Shown: piece after piece, positions 8,168 through 15,186 of the stretch
Numbering within the stretch: the stretch's first letter is position 1
Layout of the letters: each line of letters opens with the position of its first letter
Assembly: GCF_937958975.1 (NCBI RefSeq)
Contig: NZ_CALGRE010000019.1
Location: 1-18,414 of the forward strand
Reading direction: 5' to 3'
From: an uncultured Eubacterium sp.
GTDB taxonomy: Bacteria > Bacillota > Clostridia > Lachnospirales > Lachnospiraceae
DNA: 18,414 nucleotides
Translations under genes and position numbers: made by a program
The notes under the pieces: model-generated
The model's database searches: none
What the model was told of the DNA's origin: nothing
The model's input: the letters and a program-made list of their open reading frames with translations, nothing else

Positions 8168-8193
8168 TTATTTAACACATTAAAGAGGAACAA

Positions 8194-8877
8194 ATGGAAA
8201 GATACGAAGTAATTATTTTTGATTTAGATGGCACATTGAGCAATTCAGAAGAAGGCATTACAAAATCTGTGCAGTATTCTCTAAAAAAAATGGGAATAGA
8301 AGAAGATTGTCTGGACAATTTAAAGCATTTTATAGGTCCGCCGTTAAAGGACGAATTTCAGGAAAAATATAATTTTAGTGATGAAGAGGCAATGCGGGCA
8401 GTAGAACTATATCGGGAAAGATACATCCCAATTGGAATATACGAGACAGATATTTACCCAAATGTAGATAAAATGTTACAAGAGCTAAAAGATGCAGGGA
8501 AATACCTTGCGGTTGCCACTTCAAAACCACAGCCTATGGCAGAAGAAGTGCTTAAATTTCTGAAAATAGACAAATATTTTGACAAAGTCATGGGTGCTGA
8601 TGTGATTGGACCAAGGCAGAGTAAGCAGTCGGTATTAGAGGCTTTGTTTGAAGAGATTGAGATAAAAGATAGAACAAAGTATATAATGATAGGAGATACC
8701 AGTTTTGACATCTGTGGAGCCAATGCGGTGGGAATTTCTTCTCTGGGTGTAGCTTACGGATTTGGTGACAGGGAGGAAATGATACAACTGGGAGCATTGG
8801 CGGTTGCAGATACGGCAATGGAAGTGATAGAATTTTTATTAGAAAAAGAAAAGAGGATAACGGATGAAAAGTCGTAA
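8194..8877 (+). CDS. HAD-superfamily phosphatase (phosphoglycolate phosphatase-like)
   Basis: This is a predicted Mg2+-dependent phosphatase that hydrolyses a small phosphorylated metabolite through a phospho-aspartate intermediate, in the cytoplasm. The 227 residues carry all four HAD motifs: DLDGT with nucleophile Asp10 and Asp12, Ser110 in ATSKP, a Lys around GPRQSKQS, and GDTSFD at 167-172. The helical cap between residues ~18 and ~85 is that of the Gph/PpaX group (phosphoglycolate phosphatase, pyrophosphatase PpaX). Substrate cannot be decided from sequence. AAAGAGG gives a good ribosome site 5 nt before the ATG. Its last 14 nt overlap the start of the CPBP protease gene, implying translational coupling. 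It is preceded by the compound repeat, which would form its leader. Confidence 0.92.
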   Translation: MERYEVIIFDLDGTLSNSEEGITKSVQYSLKKMGIEEDCLDNLKHFIGPPLKDEFQEKYNFSDEEAMRAVELYRERYIPIGIYETDIYPNVDKMLQELKDAGKYLAVATSKPQPMAEEVLKFLKIDKYFDKVMGADVIGPRQSKQSVLEALFEEIEIKDRTKYIMIGDTSFDICGANAVGISSLGVAYGFGDREEMIQLGALAVADTAMEVIEFLLEKEKRITDEKS

Positions 8878-9898
8878 GAGAGAAAAAGTAACGGTGGGAA
8901 GAATATGGGGGATTATTTATCCCATGCTGATTTATCTGGCAATTACATATGTAATTATGATTGTCTTAATGATAGGTATTGCAGTACAGGGAATGATGAG
9001 TGGAATTACCGGTGATGTTGAGCTTACAAATTATTTATATGATAAAGTCAACGGACAGGTTTTATTGCTTACAATGATTGCAGGCATCCTGACAATACCC
9101 GTTATGTTATTCTTATACAGAAGAGATACCCAAAAAGATATTTTGAGAAATACCTATGAAAAATACGAGCGGGTTCATTCGCTTAAATATTTGCTGATTA
9201 TTCCTTTTGGAATATTTAATATGATGTGGGCAAATATGTTTGTAGCATTGCTTCAGATGTTTATGCCGGAGTTCATGATTAAAAGTTATAGTGGAACGGC
9301 AGAAGCTATTTATGGAAGCAGTCTTATAATACAGTTTATAACAGCCGGAGTTGTAGGACCGATTGTAGAGGAAATGATTTTTAGGGCGCTTGTATATAAG
9401 AGAACAAAAAAAATAGCAGGAATGATACCGGCTGCAATCATATCCTCTGTATTGTTTGGAGTATTTCATGCAAACTGGATTCAGGCTCCTTATGCAATTA
9501 TAATAGGTTTCATGTGTGTGTTCGTTTATGAAAAATATAAATCAATTATCGCACCTATAATTTTGCATATATCAGCAAACTGTTTTTCGCTGCTGATTGC
9601 ATTCTGGGCAGGAGATGCGTCTTCTACAGAAGTAGAACAAAGTCTGGAAACAATAAAACAGAGTGAATACATTTTCAGTCTGCTTATAACAATATTGGTA
9701 ATGGGGCTTTTGGCATTTATAACAGGTGCAGTTATCTATGCTATTGTGCGACCTAAAAAAATAAATAATATGAATATAGAAAATGAAAATATTGAACAGA
9801 ATATTAATAACAAAATAGAACAAAATATTGATATCTTGCAGGAAGAAGAGAAAGTTGACATGGAAAATACATTTTATTATCAGAGGCGGGATAAATAA
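8864..9898 (+). CDS. CPBP-family intramembrane metalloprotease
   Basis: This is a predicted glutamic/metallo-type membrane protease of the CPBP (CAAX protease and bacteriocin-processing, formerly Abi) family. The 344-residue protein has about eight hydrophobic segments. The family motifs are intact: EEMIFR (EExxxR) at 169-174, FGVFH at 198-202 with His202, and HISAN (HxxxN) at 235-239, where His and Glu sit in the membrane active site. Relatives process prenylated proteins, bacteriocin leaders or anti-sigma factors, but no substrate is visible here. The start lies inside the upstream HAD gene (14-nt overlap), with AGAGG as ribosome site. The last ~45 residues are an odd Asn/Ile/Glu-rich tail with repeated NIE/EQNI patterns, probably cytoplasmic. 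The glycosyltransferase gene follows after 40 nt. Confidence 0.93.
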   Translation: MKSRKREKVTVGRIWGIIYPMLIYLAITYVIMIVLMIGIAVQGMMSGITGDVELTNYLYDKVNGQVLLLTMIAGILTIPVMLFLYRRDTQKDILRNTYEKYERVHSLKYLLIIPFGIFNMMWANMFVALLQMFMPEFMIKSYSGTAEAIYGSSLIIQFITAGVVGPIVEEMIFRALVYKRTKKIAGMIPAAIISSVLFGVFHANWIQAPYAIIIGFMCVFVYEKYKSIIAPIILHISANCFSLLIAFWAGDASSTEVEQSLETIKQSEYIFSLLITILVMGLLAFITGAVIYAIVRPKKINNMNIENENIEQNINNKIEQNIDILQEEEKVDMENTFYYQRRDK

Positions 9899-9938
9899 AT
9901 GTTGTAAAAATAAATTATATAAATTGAAGGAGAAAACC

Positions 9939-10952
9939 ATGAAGTTATTAACAGTTGCCATACCTTGCTATAATTCAAGTGAGTATATGGAAAAAAGTAT
10001 TAGAAGTGCTTTAACAGGAGGAGAAAGAGTGGAGGTTATCGTTGTAGATGATGGTTCTAGCGATAATACTTTAGAAATTGCAAATAAGTATAAAGAAAAA
10101 TTCCCCGACATAATTAAAGTTGTACACCAGGAAAATGGTGGACATGGTGAGGCAGTCAATACAGGAATAAAAAATGCTACAGGACTTTATTTTAAAGTTC
10201 TTGACAGCGATGATTGTCTTGGAAAAAAGGCATTGGAGAAAGTTCTGGATTTGTTGGAAGATATGGTGTCTAAGGATGCGGGGCTGGATATGCTGATTTC
10301 AAATTTTATGTATGACAAACAGGGCGTAAAACATAAAAAAATAATGAGATATAAAAATGCTATGCCCGTAAATAGGATGTTTGGATGGGATGAATTGAAA
10401 TTTGGAAAGACACAGTATCTTCTAATGCATTCTGTTATTTATAGAACAAAAGTATTAAGAGAATGTGGCATGGTTCTTCCAAAACATACTTTCTATGTGG
10501 ATAATATTTATGTATTTCAGCCATTGCCATATGTAAAGAATATTTATTATCTGGATGTATGTCTTTATAAATATTTTATAGGAAGAGATGACCAGTCTGT
10601 ACATGAATCTGTTATGATAAAAAGATTAGACCAGCAGTATCGTGTTACAAAGTTAATGCTTGAGATTTATAATCAGTCACCTATACAAAACAAGAATACA
10701 GATGAGGCAATGGTACATTATTTTGATATGATGATGTGCGTATCTTCTATATTATCTATTCGGGAAGGCTCTGAACGGAGATTGAAAGATAAAGACAAAT
10801 TGTGGGAAGATTTAAGAGAGAGCAATCCGGAGTTATACAAAAGGGTTAGAAAATCCATTTTAGGACGTACAATGAATCTTCCGGGTAAAATAGGAAGACA
10901 ATGTTCTGTTCTGGGATATAAAATAACAAATATGTTTTTTGGATTTAATTAA
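9939..10952 (+). CDS. Family 2 glycosyltransferase
   Basis: This is a GT-A fold inverting glycosyltransferase that moves a sugar from a nucleotide-sugar to an acceptor, probably an envelope polysaccharide or lipid carrier at the inner face of the membrane. The 337 residues start MKLLTVAIPCYN, the standard GT2 opening. VVDDGSSDNT spans 35-44 (nucleotide contact) and the metal-binding DSDD is at 89-92. There is no transmembrane segment. The start at 9939 is chosen because GAAGGAG lies 6 nt upstream; the reading frame is open to 9828 but that part overlaps the CPBP gene and lacks a ribosome site. The C-terminal half is less conserved and does not reveal the sugar. Likely co-transcribed with the HAD and CPBP genes and ended by the terminator at 10956-11008. 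Confidence 0.92.
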   Translation: MKLLTVAIPCYNSSEYMEKSIRSALTGGERVEVIVVDDGSSDNTLEIANKYKEKFPDIIKVVHQENGGHGEAVNTGIKNATGLYFKVLDSDDCLGKKALEKVLDLLEDMVSKDAGLDMLISNFMYDKQGVKHKKIMRYKNAMPVNRMFGWDELKFGKTQYLLMHSVIYRTKVLRECGMVLPKHTFYVDNIYVFQPLPYVKNIYYLDVCLYKYFIGRDDQSVHESVMIKRLDQQYRVTKLMLEIYNQSPIQNKNTDEAMVHYFDMMMCVSSILSIREGSERRLKDKDKLWEDLRESNPELYKRVRKSILGRTMNLPGKIGRQCSVLGYKITNMFFGFN

Positions 10953-10955
10953 ATT

Positions 10956-11008
10956 AAAAAAGAAATAGAAAATCGCATTTAAAAGCGAAAATTCTATTTC
11001 TTTTTTTT
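10956..11008. terminator. Bidirectional terminator between glycosyltransferase and PAP2 genes
   Basis: A 15-bp stem (10956-10970 with 10992-11006) continues inward as TCGC/GCGA around an A/T-rich loop. Eight T residues lie at 11001-11008. The A-run on the other side supplies the T-tract for minus-strand transcripts. The stop codon of the minus-strand PAP2 gene (10994-10996) lies inside the stem. Confidence 0.9.
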
Positions 11009-11719
11009 GTTTAGGAAATATAGTACCTGATGCTGATGTGGGTCTTTTACAATAGGAGCCGGAAATTTAACATTTTTAAACCACCAATGGAATACAACAA
11101 AATAAAGTACGAAAGCAAGGACGAATCCACTGATAACATCAATAACTGAATGTTGTTTTAAGAACATTGTCGAAAGACAAATCAGTATTGAGAGCACAAG
11201 AGATATGCGTTTGATATTTTGTCTCGGTTTTAATTCTTTCATATGAGGACTCTTTATCAGACAAATATGTGCAGCAATTGTAGCGAAAACATGTATACTT
11301 GGACATACATTGGTCGGTGTATCGCTGTCATATAAAAATCTTACTAAATCAGTTAAGATGTTATTTCCTGTTATTTCTGAGAGCCTTAATTCGAGACCGT
11401 TGGGATAAACGGTACATACCAAAAGGGCAATCGTCATACCTGTAAATTCATAGGCACAAATACGATAAAATTCATTTTTGGAATGGTAGAATAAAAAAAC
11501 AAAAACTGCCGGAATATATAAAAACCATAAGAGGTATGGGATGACAAATAATTCGCAAAAGGGAATGATATCGTCAATTGCACAGTGTATAATGTGTAAT
11601 CCCGGATAAGTGGCAGGTATTTTATTTTCCAAAAAAATGAACCATGGCATATATATAAAGACATATAGCAGAGGCCATGCGTGTTTGTACTTACGAAGCT
11701 CGTTTTTTATTCTGTTCAT
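10994..11719 (-). CDS. PAP2-superfamily membrane phosphatase
   Basis: This is a predicted integral membrane lipid phosphatase or phosphotransferase of 241 residues with about six hydrophobic segments. PAP2 signature 2 appears as CPSIH with His143. Signature 3 is spread over STMFLKQHSVID (183-194) with His190 and Asp194, matching Sx(6)HxxxD; the Arg normally next to the Ser is Thr184. Signature 1 (KxxxxxxRP) is not recognisable. Instead VYPNGLELR at about 104-112 resembles the tyrosine/proline motif of the AUR1-like branch of the family. Relatives dephosphorylate undecaprenyl pyrophosphate or phosphatidate, or transfer phospho-head groups; which one applies is unknown. AGAAGG 7 nt before the ATG is the ribosome site. 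It ends in four Lys codons. It is divergent from tex and convergent with the glycosyltransferase. Confidence 0.88.
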   Translation of the reverse strand: MNRIKNELRKYKHAWPLLYVFIYMPWFIFLENKIPATYPGLHIIHCAIDDIIPFCELFVIPYLLWFLYIPAVFVFLFYHSKNEFYRICAYEFTGMTIALLVCTVYPNGLELRLSEITGNNILTDLVRFLYDSDTPTNVCPSIHVFATIAAHICLIKSPHMKELKPRQNIKRISLVLSILICLSTMFLKQHSVIDVISGFVLAFVLYFVVFHWWFKNVKFPAPIVKDPHQHQVLYFLNKKKK

Positions 11720-11866
11720 AAGTTACCTTCTGTCCGATAAATTTTGTTTCACACAAAATGAAAAAATCTGTTAAAATAGATATGTTGTCTGTAAGGCACA
11801 TATCACAAAAAAAGTATAACATCCAAAAAACGAAAAGTCAAAGAGCTTGTAATAGGAGGAAAACGA

Positions 11867-14002
11867 ATGAATTTAAATGAAGTAATTGCAGAAGAATTAG
11901 GGGTAAAATTGTGGCAGGTAGAGGCGGCAGTAAAGCTGATAGACGAGGGAAATACAATACCGTTTATTGCCAGATACAGAAAGCCTGTCACCGGAGAATT
12001 GAATGATGAACAGTTGAGAGCTTTAGATGAGAGATTAAAATATCTGAGGAATCTGGAGGAAAAGAAATCTACTGTAATTGCTTCTATCGAGGAGCAGGGG
12101 AAAATGACACCTGAATTATTGATGCAAATTGAAGCGGCCAGAACAATTGTGGCAGTGGATGATATTTATAGACCATACAGGCCAAAGAGAAAGACAAGGG
12201 CGACAGAGGCAAAGGCTAAAGGATTAGAGCCGTTGGCAATGATTTTTATGGCGCAGTTGAGTGATAAGAGTGTAGAGGATGAGGCGAAGGCTTTTATAGA
12301 TGAAGAAAAGGGTGTTGAGACAGTTGAGCAGGCAATACAGGGGGCAAAGGATATTATTGCGGAAATGATTTCTGATAATGCTGAATTTAGAAAGGCTATC
12401 AGGAATACTGTGATGAAACATGGTGAGATAGTATCTCAGGCAAAAAATCCGGAAGAGAAAACTCCTTATGAAAATTATTATGATTATATAGAGGGTGTAA
12501 ACAAAATCCCGGGACATCGGGTTTTGGCTATTAACAGGGGAGAGAAGGAAAAAGTGCTAACCGTAAAGGTTGAAATGCCGGATGATATTATTATTTCTGC
12601 GTTAAATAAATCTGTAATAGAAAGAAAATCAAATTTTACGGAAATTATAAAAGAGGCAATAGAGGATGGATATAAAAGACTGATTCAACCTGCGATAGAA
12701 AGAGAAATAAGAAATGCACTGACAGAAAAGGCAGAAGACGGTGCAATCGGTGTATTTGGACAGAATTTGAAACAGCTTCTGATGCAGCCACCAATTGCCG
12801 GAAAAAATGTTTTGGGCTGGGACCCTGCATTTCGTACAGGATGTAAATTAGCCGTAGTAGATGAAACAGGAAAAGTTTTATATACTACAGTAATTTTTCC
12901 TACTGCGCCTCAAAACAAAGTGGAGGAATCAAAGAAAACAGTTCTCGAAATTATAAAAAAATATAATGTCAGTCTGATTTCTCTTGGAAATGGAACAGCA
13001 TCGAGAGAATCTGAAGCAGTTATTGTTGATATTATAAAAGAGTGTCCGACGAGAGTAGAGTATATTATAGTAAATGAAGCGGGCGCATCTGTTTATTCGG
13101 CAAGCAAGCTGGCAACAGAGGAATTTCCTAATTTTGATGTTGGACAGAGAAGTGCCGCATCTATGGCAAGGAGATTACAGGACCCACTGGCAGAGTTGGT
13201 TAAGATAGAGCCAAAGGCAATTGGTGTGGGACAGTATCAGCATGATATGAACCAGAAAAAGTTGGAGGCGACATTGGGAAATGTAGTAGAGGATTGTGTG
13301 AATAATGTAGGAGTAGATTTGAATACTGCTTCTGCACCATTGCTGGTATATGTTTCGGGAATCAATAAGACTCTTGCTAAAAATATTGTAGAATATAGAG
13401 AAGAAAACGGTCAGTTTACAACAAGAAAAGATTTATTGAAAGTATCCAAATTAGGACCAAAAGCATTTGAACAGTGTGCGGGATTTATGCGTATTCGGGA
13501 TGGGAAGGAACCGCTTGATTATACGAGTGTACATCCGGAAAGTTATGCATCGGCAAAGAAGCTTTTAAAGAAATATGGCTATAAAACAGAGGATATTATT
13601 TCCGGGGATGTAAAACTTTCCAAGGAGATAAAAGACTATAAAATTGTATCAGAAGAGATTGGAACCGATGAAATCACATTAAAAGATATGATTCTGGAAA
13701 TGGAAAAGCCGGGAAGAGACCCGAGAGATGAGATGCCAAAACCGGTATTAAAAAGTGATGTTCTGGATTTTGATGATTTAAAAGAGGGAATGGAACTCAA
13801 AGGAACTGTGCGAAATGTTATTGATTTCGGTGCATTTGTAGATATTGGGGTTCATCAGGACGGTCTGGTTCATATTTCAGAAATGAGCGATAAATTTATT
13901 AAACATCCTTTAGACATTGTTTCAGTAGGTGATGTCGTTACAGTGAGGGTGTTGAGTGTAGACAAAGATAGAAAACGTATTCAGTTAACAATGAAAAATT
14001 AG
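11867..14002 (+). CDS. tex: Tex-family RNA-binding transcriptional accessory protein
   Basis: Tex is a conserved nucleic-acid-binding protein related to eukaryotic Spt6, affecting transcription and toxin or stress gene expression in some bacteria. The 711 residues show the standard order: an N-terminal helical region with the FIARYRKPVTG signature near residue 33, a YqgF/RNase H-like domain from about 314 (VLGWDPAFRTG), helix-hairpin-helix repeats about 480-550 (LNTASAPLL...KLGPKAFEQCAGF), and a C-terminal S1 RNA-binding domain at about 637-711 (GTVRNVIDFGAFVDIG). The ribosome site TAGGAGG is 7 nt before the ATG. The 147-nt gap upstream, divergent from the PAP2 gene, is AT-rich and must hold promoters for both, but I could not pick convincing boxes. 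The gene ends with a hairpin shared with the LysR gene. Confidence 0.96.
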   Translation: MNLNEVIAEELGVKLWQVEAAVKLIDEGNTIPFIARYRKPVTGELNDEQLRALDERLKYLRNLEEKKSTVIASIEEQGKMTPELLMQIEAARTIVAVDDIYRPYRPKRKTRATEAKAKGLEPLAMIFMAQLSDKSVEDEAKAFIDEEKGVETVEQAIQGAKDIIAEMISDNAEFRKAIRNTVMKHGEIVSQAKNPEEKTPYENYYDYIEGVNKIPGHRVLAINRGEKEKVLTVKVEMPDDIIISALNKSVIERKSNFTEIIKEAIEDGYKRLIQPAIEREIRNALTEKAEDGAIGVFGQNLKQLLMQPPIAGKNVLGWDPAFRTGCKLAVVDETGKVLYTTVIFPTAPQNKVEESKKTVLEIIKKYNVSLISLGNGTASRESEAVIVDIIKECPTRVEYIIVNEAGASVYSASKLATEEFPNFDVGQRSAASMARRLQDPLAELVKIEPKAIGVGQYQHDMNQKKLEATLGNVVEDCVNNVGVDLNTASAPLLVYVSGINKTLAKNIVEYREENGQFTTRKDLLKVSKLGPKAFEQCAGFMRIRDGKEPLDYTSVHPESYASAKKLLKKYGYKTEDIISGDVKLSKEIKDYKIVSEEIGTDEITLKDMILEMEKPGRDPRDEMPKPVLKSDVLDFDDLKEGMELKGTVRNVIDFGAFVDIGVHQDGLVHISEMSDKFIKHPLDIVSVGDVVTVRVLSVDKDRKRIQLTMKN

Positions 14003-14012
14003 GTGATTATAG

Positions 14013-14050
14013 TACCTGTCTGTATTAAATTTCAATCATACAGACAGGTA
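14013..14050. terminator. Bidirectional hairpin between tex and the LysR gene
   Basis: A perfect 12-bp inverted repeat (14013-14024 with 14039-14050) with a 14-nt loop lies between two convergent stop codons. The T-tract is weak on both strands (TTATTA after the plus-strand hairpin), so termination is likely but not ideal. Confidence 0.78.
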
Positions 14051-14053
14051 TTA

Positions 14054-14917
14054 TTAATGATTTATTTCAAAGAACCAGTTTTTGGTAAAAGATAGGAATT
14101 GTTCTTCGTGGGAGGAAAGAGTTTTGTCTTTGCTCCATGCGATAATAAGAGTTCGGTATGTCTTTTCTTTTAGTTTAATTATTTGATAATCTGAAGAATT
14201 TTGCAGACAAAAAAGTTTTTCCGGCATAAGCGCTATGCCTTTATTTTTACGAATCATATATCTCAAAGCCTGGTCATCGGCTGTCTCAAAAACAACTCCG
14301 GGAGTGAAACCGCCTTCACGCATACAGAATGCATCTGTAAAATCCCGTAAATTCATAGATTTATAGTGTGCTACATAGGGGTAATCTGATAGTTCCCGAA
14401 TACTTACTTCTTTTCGGATGCTGAGGGGGTGACTGGCGGAAGTAACTAATACAATTTCGTCCTCCATTAGTTTCTCATAATTAAAATTTTTCATATCATT
14501 TAAAAGCTGCATAAAAGTAAAGTCATAGCTGTTTTTGTTTTCCTCGCTCATTCGGTTTACGGAAGAAACAAAAATATCTTTTGTAGATATTAGAAAGTCT
14601 GCCGTAAGCATGGAAATAAAACGGTTCCCCGCCTGAATATAAATGTAAATGTTGGAGCGTTGGGGAGTCTTAAGGTGCTTAATTCCCTCATCGATATTTT
14701 GAAGAGCAGTATTAACTTTTTCATAAAAAAACTTTCCGTTTTCATTTAGTGATATTTTCTTTCCATTTCTGTCAAACAGTTTCACTCCAAGTTCGTTCTC
14801 CAGTTTGCCAATTGTTTTACTGATAGAAGGCTGGGGGACAAAATTTTTACGGGCCACTTTTGAAAAATTTTCTAAGCGGGCGGCATCTATAAAATATCTT
14901 AATTGTAGTAATTCCAT
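14054..14917 (-). CDS. LysR-family transcriptional regulator
   Basis: This is a DNA-binding regulator of 287 residues. The first ~60 residues form the winged helix-turn-helix typical of the family (LQLRYFIDAARLENFSKVA followed by PQPSISKTIGKLENELG and LFDRNGKKISLNENG). A linker helix follows to about residue 85. The remainder is the periplasmic-binding-protein-like effector domain with VLVTSASHPL-type and GIALMPE motifs. The effector is unknown. AGGAGAG lies 5 nt before the ATG and a well-spaced promoter sits at 14985-15013. The gene is divergent from the large secreted discoidin/SGNH protein across 269 bp, the usual arrangement when a LysR protein controls its neighbour and itself; this role is inferred. 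Confidence 0.93.
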   Translation of the reverse strand: MELLQLRYFIDAARLENFSKVARKNFVPQPSISKTIGKLENELGVKLFDRNGKKISLNENGKFFYEKVNTALQNIDEGIKHLKTPQRSNIYIYIQAGNRFISMLTADFLISTKDIFVSSVNRMSEENKNSYDFTFMQLLNDMKNFNYEKLMEDEIVLVTSASHPLSIRKEVSIRELSDYPYVAHYKSMNLRDFTDAFCMREGGFTPGVVFETADDQALRYMIRKNKGIALMPEKLFCLQNSSDYQIIKLKEKTYRTLIIAWSKDKTLSSHEEQFLSFTKNWFFEINH

Positions 14918-14984
14918 AAAACTCTCCTTAATGTTTGTTTCAATTCGTTCATGTATTGTGTGAAAATAAATATTATATATATCT

Positions 14985-15013
14985 ATAATAATATAATTAT
15001 GTTACGAAAACAA
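14985..15013 (-). promoter_or_regulatory. Promoter candidate for the LysR gene
   Basis: On the minus strand TTGTTT (15013-15008) and TATTAT (14990-14985) are exactly 17 nt apart, giving a start near 14978 and a leader of about 60 nt. The surrounding 14965-15100 stretch is very AT-rich with several short palindromic TATA runs, where LysR-type operators (T-N11-A) may lie, but none stands out. Confidence 0.5.
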
Positions 15014-15101
15014 TGACAAATACGCAATAAAAAAAGAATATAAAGGAAAAAAATGCTGAGAGTATATATATTTAAGGATATATATTATAGCCAAAATTGT
15101 A

Positions 15102-15131
15102 TTTCAGTTTTTTAAAGAAACCCGTTACAAT
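15102..15131 (+). promoter_or_regulatory. Weak promoter candidate for the secreted hydrolase gene
   Basis: TTTCAG (15102-15107) and TACAAT (15126-15131) are 18 nt apart, with a possible start near 15138 and a leader of about 50 nt. The -35 box is poor, which would fit an activator-dependent promoter next to a LysR gene. AT-richness makes chance matches likely. Confidence 0.33.
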
Positions 15132-15186
15132 TATAAATAAGAAAAGTCAGGATTTTTAGTAAATGTAAAAGAAAAGGAGGATAACA

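Larger units (their letters stand above)
7919..8169 (+). repeat. Compound structured repeat element with 14-bp inverted ends
   Basis: A 251-bp unit is bounded by the exact inverted repeat AACAGTTCAGCCAT (7919-7932) and ATGGCTGAACTGTT (8156-8169). Inside are a long perfect hairpin (7935-7995) and three tandem 54-bp units (8013-8167). Each tandem unit ends in the same ATGGCTGAACTG as the right boundary. No transposase is present, and no flanking target duplication could be seen. The layout suggests a small non-autonomous or REP-like element, or a structured leader RNA. The family is not one I can name from sequence alone. Confidence 0.85.

Noticed and set aside
7931..8212. Annotating the open frame over the compound repeat as a real protein
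   Set aside because: It has no ribosome site, begins inside an inverted repeat end, overlaps the HAD start in another frame, and the opposite strand is equally open. It is kept only as a low-interest finding.
8864..9898. CPBP gene as part of a bacteriocin locus
   Set aside because: No leader peptide gene, modification enzyme or ABC exporter lies nearby, so bacteriocin processing or immunity is not supported.
9828..9938. Upstream extension of the glycosyltransferase start
   Set aside because: The extension overlaps the CPBP gene, lacks a ribosome site and its residues do not resemble a GT2 N-terminus, whereas 9939 follows GAAGGAG and begins the typical GT2 strand.
14965..15100. AT-rich TATA-run stretch as a replication or attachment site
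   Set aside because: There are no DnaA-box clusters, iterons or integrase gene; it is an ordinary AT-rich divergent promoter region.
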